This document shows positions 12,463-23,370 of a stretch of DNA of 64,000 nt, piece after piece; the stretch's first letter is position 1, and every line of letters starts with the position of its first letter. Made by a program: the position numbers and the translations under genes. The stretch is from the NCBI GenBank assembly GCA_035610835.1, contig CM069455.1:1759805-1823804 (forward strand). The letters run 5' to 3'. The DNA comes from Ophiura sarsii (taxonomy: Eukaryota > Echinodermata > Ophiuroidea > Amphilepidida > Ophiuridae). The notes beneath the pieces were generated by a model. It was not told the DNA's origin and made no database searches. It saw only the letters and a list, made by a program, of their open reading frames with translations.

Positions 12463-14565
12463 ATGGCTAGTCAACTTGAACTTGAAAAACTCATTGCAAT
12501 GGGTAAAGATTTAGATTTGAATGGTACAGAGTTACGTGACTGGGTTAGTGAACAAAGGGATATAATAAAACAAGAAAGAGATAACGAGAGAGAGGTTAGA
12601 GCTGAACAAAGAGCTATTGAAACAAAAATTAAAGAGGAAGAGAAAGCTAGGCTAGAATATATCAGACAGAGAGAGCGGGAAGACATGGAAAGAATAGAAC
12701 GAGAAAAGGTAAAACAACTTGAACTGCAGATAGAAATAGAAGAAATTAAGAGAGCTACCGCTGAAGTAACAGCACAGGCAGGTAATCATGGTGGACATGC
12801 TCATGGACATAAAAGTAGAGCACCAAAACTACCTCCCTTTAGACAAGATGTAGATGATATAGACTCGTATATCAGTAGGTTTGAGAGATATGCATTATCT
12901 CAGGGATGGGATAAAAATACTGAGTGGGCAAACAGCCTGGCAACTCTGATACAAGGTAATGGTTTATTTGAATACTCTACACTATCAGTTGAGGAATCAC
13001 AAGACTATGAAAGGGTAAAACATACCGTATTGAGTGCGTACAATTTAACCGCAGATGGGTTTAGAAAGAAATTTCGTGAAACTAAACCAGCACAAGAAGA
13101 CACAGGAAGTAAATTTGTCACTAAATTGGGCAACTATCTACAGAGATGGATGGAATTAGAAGAGGTAGGAAATTTAGAACAAGTACAAGACCTGTTACTC
13201 AGGGAACAATTCCTCAATTCATGTACCAGGGATCATGCCACATTCCTAAAAGAGAGAAATCCAAAAAACATTAGAGAAATGGGACAATATGCGGATCAGT
13301 ATGTCGAAGCTCATGGAGGATGGCACACCAGCCATACTAGCCATACTAGCCACCCTAAAGGTAAGAATAATAGATCTAGAAATTATTCAAAGGACCAGAA
13401 TCAAATCAAGACAGGAAAATCACCTCAAGATTTCAAAGGTAAACAATCATCAACCAATAAGTCTAGTGATGAGAGAAGATGTTTTCTTTGTAATAAACCT
13501 GGACACTTTGCAAGGGACTGTAGAAGTAAAAACACCATGGCTTTTATGACAGAGGTATTTGATGAAATAGTAGAAAGACGTACACAGGTATCTACAGATA
13601 GTCAATGTGACGAAACAGAAAAGACTGAAACCAAAGCAGACTTTGGATCGTGTATGATGGTAATAAAACCAGACCACCATCTATTCCAAGCAAGTAAGAA
13701 AGGGTTCTTTACACTAGATTGTGGTCACAAAATGACTGTTTTGAACCAGGTAACAGCAGCATGTAAGCCTAGGAATCTGAATGATGCAGTCATGCCTGTC
13801 CAGAATGGTAAGATAGGGGATCAAGTAGTGAAAGTACTACGCGATAGTGGATGTAGCGGAGTAGTGGTAAGATCAGAATATGTAAAGCCCAATCAGATGA
13901 CAGGAGAATTGAAAACGTGTATACTAATCGATGGTACGGTAAGACAATTTCCTGTAGCCAACATATATGTCAATACACCTTACTACAAAGGATTTGTCTC
14001 AGCCTTATGCATGAAAGATCCAGTGTATGACCTCATACTAGGAAATGTACCAGGCGTACGAGAACCTATGAATCCAGATTCAATGTGGGGAAAGTCTTGT
14101 GAAATAACAAGACAAGAACAAGTAAGAGAAGGTAGGCCTACAACAAATAATGATAATGATGAAACGCATTCAGAAGAAGATAAATCAGATACACTCGCCG
14201 CAGTACAGACAAGAAGTCAAATCAAAGTAAAGGACAAACCCTTTAAGAAACTAAAGGTAAGTTCTCCTATAGGAGAAGCAGTATCGGCCAAGATGCTACA
14301 TCAGAAGCAACAAGAAGATCCCACACTAAACAAACTCAGACAACTAGCGCTGACAGGTGAGGAAAAGGTGAGTAAATATGGAAGTAATCACAAATACATC
14401 ACAGACAATGACATTCTATATAGGGAATACAGTTCTCCCAAGATAGAATTTGGGAATGTATTTAGGCAAGTTGTAGTTCCAATAGACTACAGAAAATATG
14501 TCATGAAACTGGCCCATGAATCAATCTTAGGCGGACATCAAGGATCCAAAAAGACAACGGTATAA
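12463..14565 (+). CDS. Gag-protease with N-terminal integrase remnant (retrotransposon)
   Basis: The frame is open from 12319, but the likely start is ATG 12463 (MASQLELEKLIAMGKDL), giving about 700 codons. Residues 25-110 form a charged coiled coil. A gag core follows (LPPFRQDVDDIDSYISRFERYAL), then a CX2CX4HX4C zinc knuckle (CFLCNKPGHFARDC, first Cys near residue 340) and a retroviral-type aspartic protease whose active site reads LRDSGCSG (DSG near 461-463) with the distal VYDLILGN motif. The last 100 residues lead into the integrase zinc-binding domain (LAHESILGGHQGSKKT); the frame ends there, so the cysteines of that domain and the catalytic core are missing. Confidence 0.85.
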   Translation: MASQLELEKLIAMGKDLDLNGTELRDWVSEQRDIIKQERDNEREVRAEQRAIETKIKEEEKARLEYIRQREREDMERIEREKVKQLELQIEIEEIKRATAEVTAQAGNHGGHAHGHKSRAPKLPPFRQDVDDIDSYISRFERYALSQGWDKNTEWANSLATLIQGNGLFEYSTLSVEESQDYERVKHTVLSAYNLTADGFRKKFRETKPAQEDTGSKFVTKLGNYLQRWMELEEVGNLEQVQDLLLREQFLNSCTRDHATFLKERNPKNIREMGQYADQYVEAHGGWHTSHTSHTSHPKGKNNRSRNYSKDQNQIKTGKSPQDFKGKQSSTNKSSDERRCFLCNKPGHFARDCRSKNTMAFMTEVFDEIVERRTQVSTDSQCDETEKTETKADFGSCMMVIKPDHHLFQASKKGFFTLDCGHKMTVLNQVTAACKPRNLNDAVMPVQNGKIGDQVVKVLRDSGCSGVVVRSEYVKPNQMTGELKTCILIDGTVRQFPVANIYVNTPYYKGFVSALCMKDPVYDLILGNVPGVREPMNPDSMWGKSCEITRQEQVREGRPTTNNDNDETHSEEDKSDTLAAVQTRSQIKVKDKPFKKLKVSSPIGEAVSAKMLHQKQQEDPTLNKLRQLALTGEEKVSKYGSNHKYITDNDILYREYSSPKIEFGNVFRQVVVPIDYRKYVMKLAHESILGGHQGSKKTTV

Positions 14566-14590
14566 AACTTACTACAACAAGAAGTCACGG

Positions 14591-16387
14591 GTGAGAGACA
14601 TGAAGGTCGGAGATGAGGTTCTTCTCCTTCTACCCACAGACAACAACAAACTCCTTATGCAATGGAAGGGTCCATTTCCTATAGTAGAGAAAGTAAGTTC
14701 GATGAACTACAAGATAGATTTCGGTCACAGAGTCAAAACCTTTCACGCCAATCTATTGAAGAAGTATATTAGACGTGAAGTGAATGCTTCAATGGTAGAA
14801 ACACCCATACGTAACGTGTATGAGACAGCATGCACATCTGTACTTGAAGATGAACCTCAGGAAGAAGTAAGCGTATCAGAACTTAAATCGTTCTCTACAG
14901 AAGATTTGATACATCTTCCACAGATGGTCCAAAAAGAGGGGATCACTGATGTGAATATCAGTGAACGACTAAGTAAAGCTCAGGTACAACAGGTGCAACA
15001 GACTCTAGCAGAATATGAGAATACTCTAACAGATATCCCAGGGAGGACAACACTTGGGAAACATGTCATCAAAATACGGGATACTGAACCTATAAGAAGC
15101 CGACCTTATCCAATACCCCATGCACTCAGAAGTGAGATTCGGAAAGAAGTTGAAAACATGCTTCGGATGGGGATAATATCTCACAGCAAGAGTCTGTACG
15201 CTTGCCCGCTGGTAGCAGTGAAGAAGCCAGACGGATCACTTCGGGCATGCTGTGACACAAGGAAGATTAATCAGATTACAACCTTTGACGCTGAACCGGT
15301 ACCGGATCAAGATGAAATATTTGCCCAGTTAGCAGGAGATAGATATTTCAGTAAGATTGATCTAAGTAAAGGGTACTACCAAATTCCCATGGCAACAGAG
15401 TCCAAACATCTTACAGCCTTCGTAACGCACGACGGATTGTACGAGTTCAATATGATGCCGTTTGGATTGGTTAATTCAGGGGCGACATTCAGCAGAATGA
15501 TGAGAAAACTTCTAAAAGGTATCAAGAATGTCCACAATTATATAGATGACATACTCATACACACGAAAACATGGGAAGAACATATCCAGAGAGTAGGAGA
15601 AGTATTCATGAGGCTAAAGAAAGCTAACTTAACAGCTAGGCCCACAAAATGTTTCATCGGGTATGATGAAGTTGAATTTTTGGGTCACGTGGTAGGACAA
15701 GGTATAGTAAAACCAAAACCAGACAAAGCAGAAGCTATTCAGCAGGCTAAGAGGCCAACTACAAAGACACAGGTAAGATCGTTTCTCGGCTTGGTAGGCT
15801 ACTACCGTAAGTTTATACCAAACTTTGCGGCAGTAGCAGTGCCATTAACCAATTGTACGAAGAAGGGAGAGCCGAAGGTGATACGCTGGGGAGATAGCCA
15901 GGAACAGTCATTTCAGACTTTAAAAGGTAAGCTGGCAAGTTCACCAATTCTGCAGCTCCCTGACCTTAACAAGAGTTTCACCTTGCGGACTGATGCGTCC
16001 GACACAGGAGTGGGTGCAGTTCTTCTTCAGGAGATAGCTGGAGAAATGTTCCCTGTGGCCTATGCTAGTAAAAAGCTGAATAAGAGTCAATGTAGGTATT
16101 CAGTGATGGAGCGGGAATGCTTGGCGGTGGTTTGGGCCGTGCTCAAGTTCGAACCGTACCTGTATGGTAAAGAGTTTGTAATAGAGACGGATCACCAACC
16201 ACTAACATGCATCCGCAAATCCAAAGTGGCAAATGGGAGGATTATGAGATGGGCGCTCGCCTTACAGCCATATCGGTATCGCCTGCAAGTTATTAAGGGA
16301 ACCGATAACGTAGGGGCCGACTACTTGAGTCGAAGTACCGAGGCAGTAAAAGCCAGTTTCTTGTCCTTCGTAAGTGGGAAATTATAA
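14591..16387 (+). CDS. Integrase C-terminus, reverse transcriptase and RNase H (retrotransposon)
   Basis: A 598-codon frame. It opens with the end of integrase (MKVGDEVLLLLP, then WKGPFPIVEKVS and FHANLLKKY, the GPF-type module), so the sequence before 14591 was once continuous with it. After a linker comes RT: PVPDQDEIFAQLAGDRYFSK, LSKGYYQIPM, LYEFNMMPFGLVNSGATF and the catalytic YIDDILIHTK (residues 317-320). RNase H follows: LRTDASDTGVGAVLLQE and ETDHQPLTCI, ending near ADYLSRS. RT and RNase H look intact. The listed start is the first ATG; in the full element this was probably internal to a polyprotein. Confidence 0.85.
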   Translation: MRDMKVGDEVLLLLPTDNNKLLMQWKGPFPIVEKVSSMNYKIDFGHRVKTFHANLLKKYIRREVNASMVETPIRNVYETACTSVLEDEPQEEVSVSELKSFSTEDLIHLPQMVQKEGITDVNISERLSKAQVQQVQQTLAEYENTLTDIPGRTTLGKHVIKIRDTEPIRSRPYPIPHALRSEIRKEVENMLRMGIISHSKSLYACPLVAVKKPDGSLRACCDTRKINQITTFDAEPVPDQDEIFAQLAGDRYFSKIDLSKGYYQIPMATESKHLTAFVTHDGLYEFNMMPFGLVNSGATFSRMMRKLLKGIKNVHNYIDDILIHTKTWEEHIQRVGEVFMRLKKANLTARPTKCFIGYDEVEFLGHVVGQGIVKPKPDKAEAIQQAKRPTTKTQVRSFLGLVGYYRKFIPNFAAVAVPLTNCTKKGEPKVIRWGDSQEQSFQTLKGKLASSPILQLPDLNKSFTLRTDASDTGVGAVLLQEIAGEMFPVAYASKKLNKSQCRYSVMERECLAVVWAVLKFEPYLYGKEFVIETDHQPLTCIRKSKVANGRIMRWALALQPYRYRLQVIKGTDNVGADYLSRSTEAVKASFLSFVSGKL

Positions 16388-16513
16388 TTAAGCATTTCTC
16401 GTTAGGGAGAAGAAGTGCATTTATTGGAGTGGTGAGAGACACTTCAATCAGAGGAATGAATAGAAGAGTATTGTATTCTAATGCAAGAATGCATAAATGT
16501 GAGTACATTTAGT

Positions 16514-16526
16514 TAAAGCGGGGAGT
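16514..16526 (+). promoter_or_regulatory. Probable polypurine tract
   Basis: AAAGCGGGGAGTA just before the 3' LTR, where the plus-strand primer of LTR elements lies. It is short and interrupted by one C. Confidence 0.45.
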
Positions 16527-16530
16527 AAAT

Positions 16531-17901
16531 TGTCACATTAGAATTGAATCTGTAAGATAACTTAAGTTTTGTCCACTATGACACCCTGTATATTTACATT
16601 ATACAGTCTGGAAAATACATACCAGTACATAGTGCACAAAATCTGGAAACACTGGCTTTCTAGAATAACCCAAGCTATCCACAACACCTGGGTATAGTCA
16701 CTGGTATTGGTAAACAATAGGTGAACCAACTTATGCAGGGCACCCTTTGTATGATTCCATTCAATAAATGTATGTGTGCAGACATCCTTTTGTAATGCAG
16801 CAAAATTATGCGAGAGTTACCTAGGGATATTTTGACCAGGGAGATGGGCGAGGTCCTAGTCATTCCACCTTCAACCATCATAGGTGCGGGTCATTTCAGT
16901 TTTTCTGTTATGATGTTTTCTTCCTAAGTTGCAGTGCTACGATTAGTCAATTATACTTGAATTTTCATCTATGGAGTGCAAATAAGTCTAATATTTATAC
17001 ATAAACTATTAGCCGGGAGCCTCTGTAATTGAGGTGAAATTCTGTCTGGCTACAAGTGTGTTAAGCCGACGGTAATGACTATTTTGTGAACGACGTGACA
17101 GTTCCAAATTCTGACAGCCAGCGGGGCGTGCCGGGGTATGAAATACACTCCGGACGACTGAAGTGCTATCGTGTAGCCTGCCTGGAAAATTTCACAAGAG
17201 AGAACAACACCACAAAAACCATTTGTCACTTTACCAAATGTATGGTGTGAATACGTACATGCCGAAAGTCCTAAAACTACAAAAGGGGGACATAAAGATT
17301 GACGCCAATATTGACCGAGTAGACAAACCAGGGTTTCTACGGGAGCTACCATTAAAGATCGACACCGGGAAACCATCGAAGACTTTTACTGGGAGAAGAT
17401 AACTGTCAGCAAATTATATGAATGCTAAGACTATTTTATAGAGACTCTAAATAACTATATGGTTAAGGACAACTCTGTACATCCTAAAAACCGGATAAAC
17501 TGGTAAAGGTATAAAACTATGACATCTATAAAGAGGTACGTAACAAATAACGTTAAAATATCCAAGACCTCAACATAAATGAATACCAGCCATCTACATA
17601 TCCTTTAGAGAATTAGTCGACATTTGGCAATCATATATAACTTGATAATAACAGGATCCCATATCAGAGTCTGCAGTGGAAAATATTATTTATTATAATT
17701 ATATAAAATTGCTGCCGTTGTCAGAGCAGGAACGTTTTATTTGGGAAAGAATAATCACATGAGGAAATAAATTATTGTTATCAATTATATTATAACGTAA
17801 AAGAACTGTTGTCAGACAATATTTATTGGATGCCTCTATTGATGTTGGATAGCCACTAGATAAACGTGTCGCTTGTTAAATATGCCCAGGTATGCTTGAC
17901 A
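16531..17901 (+). repeat. 3' LTR
   Basis: 1371 bp, matching the 5' LTR throughout by eye except for one 6-bp TTATAA-type expansion near 17695. Confidence 0.9.
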
Positions 17902-18003
17902 ATGTTTCAATATTCCTGAATATAACCAACCATTTAAGATGACAATATCCCCTCCGCACATCTAGCTGCGAAAAATTAACAAGGCAACTCATAAGGGAGC
18001 ACA

Positions 18004-18135
18004 TCAAAACCCGACCGCGCGGCAACCGCCGGTTCCGCGCGGTTGGACCGCATATCATTGTTTAGAACAATAGAAACCGGCTGCAACCGCACGGAACCCC
18101 ACGGAAGCGGCGGTTGCCGGGCGGTCGAGTTTTGA
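18004..18135. mobile_element. Short GC-rich inverted-repeat element
   Basis: TCAAAACCCGACCGCGCGGC on the left matches the inverse of a block ending GGTCGAGTTTTGAC, with a second inner repeat (CGGTTCCGCGCGGTT and its inverse). About 130 bp, no coding capacity. Confidence 0.6.
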
Positions 18136-18543
18136 CATTTTATAGTCGTACCACAACTGTGCATGTCAAAGTCCTGTACATTTGGTATTACCAAATGTTC
18201 TAATCCGCCGAATAATAAACGAGTCAAACATTGCCAATTGTCGATATTGATACCGATGAGAAGAAGTTATACATCTGCCTAAGGTGAAATGCTACAAATA
18301 AGGTTACATTTATCATGGCCTACGTTTCTACTATTTTATTTCCCGCCACTAAGGCAAGATGCCTTCAGGGATATTTATGAAGGAGATTCAGTACGAAATG
18401 TATTGCCCTATTCGTTTACGTGTAACTGGCGCCATTTTGAATTTCCACCATGGGGAGAAATTTGGAGGTATGTCGGATTTTTTCGGAACTAAACGGAAAG
18501 AACGAAGACTGCCGCGTATGCGAACTGGAGCCGTATCTCTATA

Positions 18544-19294
18544 CACTCTCAGAACAAAGGTTAAAATCTTTAACCATGTTGGTTAAAATTTTAACCAACG
18601 GGAGGTTACCAGGTGAACCACACAATTGGTTGGTTAAAACTGTAACCAACAGCTGTTGGTTAAACTTTAACCTGCGGTTGGTTACACATTTTAATCATTT
18701 GTTGGTTAATATGTTTTGACCAACAGTGGTTGGTTAAACTTTAACCCGTGGTTGGTTACAATTTTTAATCATTTGTTGGTTAATATGTTTAAACCATCAG
18801 TAGTTGGTTAAAAAATGTTGGTTAAACTTTTATTTTTTGGGCTAAATGTTAACCCATACAACATTACAATATTGATGTTTCATTGGCCCGATATTGGCTT
18901 TCAATATTGACGCCAACCCGTGGCCAGGACCAACAAGGGACAGGACAAGGCACAAGATCCTAGCCACGAGGCCGGGAAGTGATAACTTGAAAAAGTGGCC
19001 GCAATTTTTAGACCACGTCAGAATAAGTATATGAAATCAATCGTGTTATTTTCGCAAAAAAAATTCCTCGCCAATGAAATTCTTTGGCGGGAATCTTGTT
19101 ATGACCTATTGTTGGTTAAAATTATGATGCCTTAACCAACGTTGAATAAACTAAAAAATAATCATATTTTCACTCTTTAACCAACGCAGTATTAAAAGTA
19201 ATTTTTAACCAACGCTTCATTTTTAACCAATGTTGTATACTTTTTAACCAACATTCCTTTAACCCATGATTATTTAATACCTGTTCTGAGAGTG
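18544..19294. mobile_element. TA-flanked TIR element rich in TTGGTTAAA repeats
   Basis: The ends CACTCTCAGAACA and its inverse are flanked by TA (18542-18543, 19295-19296). Both subterminal regions contain many TTGGTTAAA or TTTAACCAAC motifs in opposite orientation, up to about ten per side. 751 bp, no transposase. It sits inside an older inverted repeat whose arms carry GGAGGTATGTCGG and its inverse. Confidence 0.75.
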
Positions 19295-19955
19295 TACGCA
19301 TTGGCAGATTTGAATGACGCGGGAAGAGCGCCGCTTTCCGGAAGCTCATGCGCATTTTCCGAAAAATACCGACATACCTCCACATTTTTCCCAATAATGG
19401 AGACAAAATGGCGTCGGCGTACTAGATATCCTTTTTAAATCTATGACGGGGGTTTTAAAAATGGCATGTTGAGAGATGGCAGTGTTTAGTCGTTTTTATG
19501 ATAAGTATGATGTTTTGTTCTATATATATAACTACGCGATTTGGGGTTGATAATTATTTACTAATATATATTGCACAATGCTGTGATTGCCGGACACTTT
19601 GTTTAAATGATTAGAAAATGTAATTCAGTGTTATGGAATTTTGTGGAAGTATTTTAACTTGATGAAGTCTTCACTGTTCATAGTTAAACAGGTTGAAAAG
19701 AACTTTGTGGGGCTTTTTGATCCCAAAGTTGATGGGATTGGATGTAGCATTTTATGTAGCATTGCAATAACCCCCCCCCCCCCCCCTCAGATAGGATTAA
19801 GTAGTATATTAGGATCTCAGGACGGAAATTGTATTTGTAACGATCAAAAACCCTCTACATTTTTATGAAATTTGGGAGTAATAATAGCTTGACACCATTC
19901 TTTATAAAGATAGACGTATCCATATGCAATATTTATTATATCTGTTCGTCCTCAG

Positions 19956-20022
19956 ATTGTCCAGCAGATCATTGCCTTAATGGTGGGACATGTATAGGGA
20001 CCGGTACATCGTACTACTGCCA
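19956..20022 (+). CDS. EGF-like domain, first exon (module copy 1)
   Basis: A 67-bp exon, phase 1 to 2, after TCCTCAG and before GTAAGT. It codes DCPADHCLNGGTCIGTGTSY, then YC. Together with 20801 it forms a second EGF: CX5CX4C then CXC. It is nearly identical to 55406 (G for D before GTC). Confidence 0.85.
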
Positions 20023-20800
20023 GTAAGTACTTGTGTTTGTTAATAATTATGTGTTGTTATATTGTCTATTGTAAAATACCGTAGGATGGTAAACTGCTTA
20101 ATATTATAATAATATGAAATAATATATACAAATGATGGGTGTCACTGGAAATTAATGGGATTCAACGTTGTACCTCGTGCAAGATGTTGTCACCTAGTAT
20201 GAATACGTAGCCTAAAATGGTGTAATATACTCATTCTAGTGCAGAAAATGGTCTTGCGATAGGACATGGTCACCATTAGTTGGGGTCGCGACCATTGGCG
20301 CTAGTCGCGACTGCAACTATGTACCACGCAACAGTCGACTAGTAAAGTGTACTTTCGGAAGTCAGAAACATGCACACTGAATGAGAAAAAAAATCTGCTC
20401 TTAAGTAATTATTACTAATGTAACTAAGCAATAAGACGTTAGTAAAATGCCTTTTACATTTTACGAATTTTGGAAATAAATTTTAATAATGTAAACAACA
20501 GTCGCTGACACGACATTTTGCATTGTTGTCAATGGCAAAGGGGGATCTTCGGAGTCACCTATAAGCCGATTCGCACAGGATCCTTACCTTTGTACACAAT
20601 TCTAAAATGCAGACTTTTACTGCAGTTTCTTTCTGCATCAAAAAGGAAAATTGCACAATATTTATTAAATCTTAATATGAATGTAGAGCGCCGGTATGGG
20701 GATGATATCAGATTTTGGTCTTCCAATAGCGTTCCGTACACATTTAATGGATCATTCATAACATGCAATCTAATATGTATGTATCTTCAATACGCCACAG
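20023..20800 (+). other. Intron between the two EGF exons (module copy 1)
   Basis: From about 20155 (ACGTTGTACCTCGTGCAAGA) to 20800 it aligns with 58300-59643 of copy 2. The part at 20037-20100 also has relatives at 34797 and 35152. No exon seen. Confidence 0.6.
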
Positions 20801-20862
20801 GTGTCCTGCAGGATTTTATGGATCGCAGTGCATGTTGTCATATGATAATGACGTCAATGATG
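20801..20862 (+). CDS. EGF-like domain, second exon (module copy 1)
   Basis: A 62-bp exon, phase 2 to 1, after CGCCACAG and before GTTAGT. It codes CPAGFYGSQC and then MLSYDNDVND. The protein is identical to the copy at 59644. In copy 2 the next exon is the transmembrane exon; here none is recognised and the next in-phase exon is the Calx-beta half at 36795. Confidence 0.85.
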
Positions 20863-21226
20863 GTTAGTATTCATTCCGTTAAAAAAACAGTTTCTATATT
20901 TAGTCCAGATGTTTCCAAATCTGTATTTCACTTTCAATAAGCCATAACATATTCCAAGCTCTTATTATTTTTCGAATGAATTAAGCCCCGCCCCAATCTA
21001 TACACCATTGTCTCATAAGGTATGGGCGTAACGGCTGAAAAATAAGCCAAAAACCAATCAAATTGCCTGCTGACATTCCAAACCACACCCACTATTATAA
21101 GAATAAGCCATAACATAATATTCCTAGCTCTTTTATTGAGCGTAGTTGTTCCTTGTTTTTGTTTTGTGAATCTAGGGTAATACCAATTACTTCTAGGTTC
21201 TTCTACTTCTACTGAATTATCTTCCC

Positions 21227-23370
21227 TTAACCCTTACAGCCCCGCACCCCATGAAATCCCATTTTCCAGCCTGTCGGTTCCACCTGGCGCTGAGGTTTTT
21301 GTTCAAAAGAATGGCCCTGGGCTACATAGCTGGGCGAATACACTCGCCCAGCATAGCTCCCCCCGTGGCTCAGTTGGTAGAGCGTTCGACTTGTAACCGA
21401 GAGGTCGTGGGTTCAAACCCCGGGGCGTGGCACCTCTTGTTGTGTGTGGGTTTTTTTTGCTTGAAAAAAATTTCGTTGGAAAATCCAAAAAAGTGTTAAG
21501 GTTAAGGAACGATTTTTTTCTTCTTTTTAATTTTCACTTTTTTTCTCTCTAATTTCACCTTGATTAACCCTTACAGCCCCGCACCCCATGAAATCCCATT
21601 TCCCAGCCTGTCGGTTCCACCTGGCGCTGAGGTTTTGGTTCAAAATAATGGCCCCGGGCTACATAGCTGGGCGAATACACTCGCCCAGCATAGCTCCCCC
21701 CGTGGCTCAGTTGGTAGAGCGTTCGACTTGTAACCGAGAGGTCGTGGGTTCAAACCCCGGGCGTGGCACCTCTTGTTGTGTGTGTGTTTTTTTGCTTGAA
21801 AAAAAATTCGTTGGAAAATCCAAAAAAGTGATAGGGTTAAGGAACGATTTTTTTTCTTCTTTTTAATTTTCACTTTTTTTCTCTAATTTCACCTTGATTA
21901 AGGAACGATTTTTTTTCTTCTTTTTAATTTTCACTTTTTTTCTCTCTAATTTCACCTTGATTAACCCTTACAGCCCCGCACCCCATGAAATCCCATTTCC
22001 CAGCCTGTCGGTTCCACCTGGCGCTGAGGTTTTGGTTCAAAATAATGGCCCCGGGCTACATAGCTGGGCGAATACACTCGCCCAGCATAGCTCCCCCCGT
22101 GGCTCAGTTGGTAGAGCGTTCGACTTGTAACCGAGAGGTCGTGGGTTCAAACCCCGGGCGTGGCACCTCTTGTTGTGTGTGTGTTTTTTTGCTTGAAAAA
22201 AAATTCGTTGGAAAATCCAAAAAAGTGATAGGGTTAAGGAACGATTTTTTTTCTTCTTTTTAATTTTCACTTTTTTTCTCTAATTTCACCTTGATTAAGG
22301 AACGATTTTTTTTCTTCTTTTTAATTTTCACTTTTTTTCTCTAATTTCACCTTGATTAACCCTTACAGCCTCGCACCCCATGAAATCCCATTTCCCAGCC
22401 TGTCGGTTCCACCTGGCGCTGAGGTTTTTGTTCAAAATAATGGCCCCGGGCTACATAGCTGGGCGAATACACTCGCCCAGCATAGCTCCCCCCGTGGCTC
22501 AGTTGGTAGAGCGTTCGACTTGTAACCGAGAGGTCGTGGGTTCAAACCCCGGGGCGTGGCACCTCTTGTTGTGTGTGTTTTTTTTGGCTTGAAAAAAAAT
22601 TCGTTGGAAAATCCAAAAAAGTGTTAGGGTTAAGGAACGATTTTTTTTCTTCTTTTTAATTTTCACTTTTTTTCTCTAATTTCACCTTGATTAAGGAACG
22701 ATTTTTTCTTTTCTTTTTAATTTGCACTTTTTTTCTCTAATTTTACCTTGATTAACCCTTACAGCCCCGCACCCCATGAAATCCCATTTCCCAGCCTGTC
22801 GGTTCCACCTGGCGCTGAGGTTTTTGTTCAAAATAATGGCCCCGGGCTACATAGCTGGGCGAATACACTCGCCCAGCATAGCTACCCCCGTGGCTCAGTT
22901 GGTAGAGCGTTCGACTTGTAACCGAGAGGTCGTGGGTTCAAACCCCGGGGCGTGGCACCTCTTGTTGTGAGTGTTGTTTTTTTGCTTGAAAAAAAATTCG
23001 TTGGAAAATCCAAAAAAGGTGTTAGGGTTAAGGAACGATTTTTTTCTTCTTTTTAATTTTCACTTTTTTTCTCTAATTTCACCTTGATTAACCCTTACAG
23101 CCCCGCACCCCATGCAATCCCATTTCCCAGCCTGTCGGTTCCACCTGGCGCTGAGGTTTTTGTTCAAAATAATGGCCGCGGGCTACATAGCTGGGCGAAT
23201 ACACTCGCCCTGCATAGCCCCCCCTCGTGGCTCAGTTGGTAGAGCGTTCGACTTGTAACCGAGAGGTCGTGGGTTCAAACCCCGGGGCGTGGCACCTCTT
23301 GTTTTGTGTTTTGTGTTTTTTTTTGCTTGAAAAAAATTTCGTTGGAAAATCCAAAAAGTGTTAGGGTTAA
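21227..23370 (+). mobile_element. Six-unit array of TTAA-bounded elements with tRNA-Thr-like core
   Basis: Units begin CCCTTACAGCCCCGC right after TTAA at 21231, 21568, 21965, 22360, 22756 and 23092, and end GTTAGGG or GATAGGG followed by TTAA. Spacers of about 57 bp, single or doubled, give periods of 337, 397, 395, 396 and 336. Each unit has a hairpin, GCTGGGCGA and TCGCCCAGC six bases apart, about 7 bp upstream of a tRNA-like sequence (21359-21432, 21696-21768, 22093-22165, 22488-22561, 22884-22957, 23221-23294). These tRNA-like parts have a good D arm, a TGT anticodon loop and a TTCAAAC T loop, but poor acceptor pairing. The paralogous site near 60022 reads CTTCCCTTAAAAGGGCTC and lacks the array, which fits a piggyBac-type TTAA insertion. 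Confidence 0.85.
21359..21432 (+). tRNA. tRNA-Thr(TGT)-like sequence, probably a pseudo-tRNA
   Basis: First of six near-identical copies. The D stem GCTC/GAGC, the anticodon loop CTTGTAA and the T arm around GGGTTCAAAC fit a tRNA with Pol III A and B boxes. The acceptor arms (CCCCCCG against GGCGTGG) pair at only four of seven positions and the anticodon stem has an A-C mismatch. A working tRNA is unlikely, although transcription from the internal promoter is possible. Confidence 0.45.

Larger units (their letters stand above)
10610..17906 (+). mobile_element. Gmr1-like Ty3/gypsy retrotransposon (integrase before RT), integrase core deleted
   Basis: The element proper is 10615-17901, flanked by the 5-bp target duplication ATGTT (10610-10614, 17902-17906). 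LTRs are 10615-11979 and 16531-17901. Domain order is gag, zinc knuckle, protease, integrase remnants, RT, RNase H. Placing integrase before RT in a gypsy-type element is the hallmark of the Gmr1 group of deuterostome retrotransposons. The integrase is reduced to its first two zinc-binding histidines and its C-terminal GPF module; the catalytic core is absent and the frame shifts at the join near 14565. No env-like frame. By eye the LTRs differ only by a 6-bp indel, so insertion is recent. Confidence 0.9.
9236..19955 (+). other. Greatly expanded intron of module copy 1
   Basis: In copy 2 the equivalent intron is under 800 bp (54613-55405). Homology is present at 9236-9300 and again from about 19440 (TTAAAAATGGCATGTTGAGA in both copies). 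The 10 kb between them is inserted DNA: a long-TIR element, the Gmr1-like element, a small GC-rich inverted repeat and a TA-flanked element. No exon seen. Confidence 0.7.

Noticed and set aside
21251..22970. Repeated frames of 60-92 codons in the tRNA-like array
   Set aside because: They are translations of the repeat unit, which is explained by TTAA-bounded elements.
21359..23294. Functional tRNA-Thr gene cluster
   Set aside because: Acceptor stems pair at only about four of seven positions and the anticodon stem has a mismatch in every copy; a tRNA-like repeat is safer.
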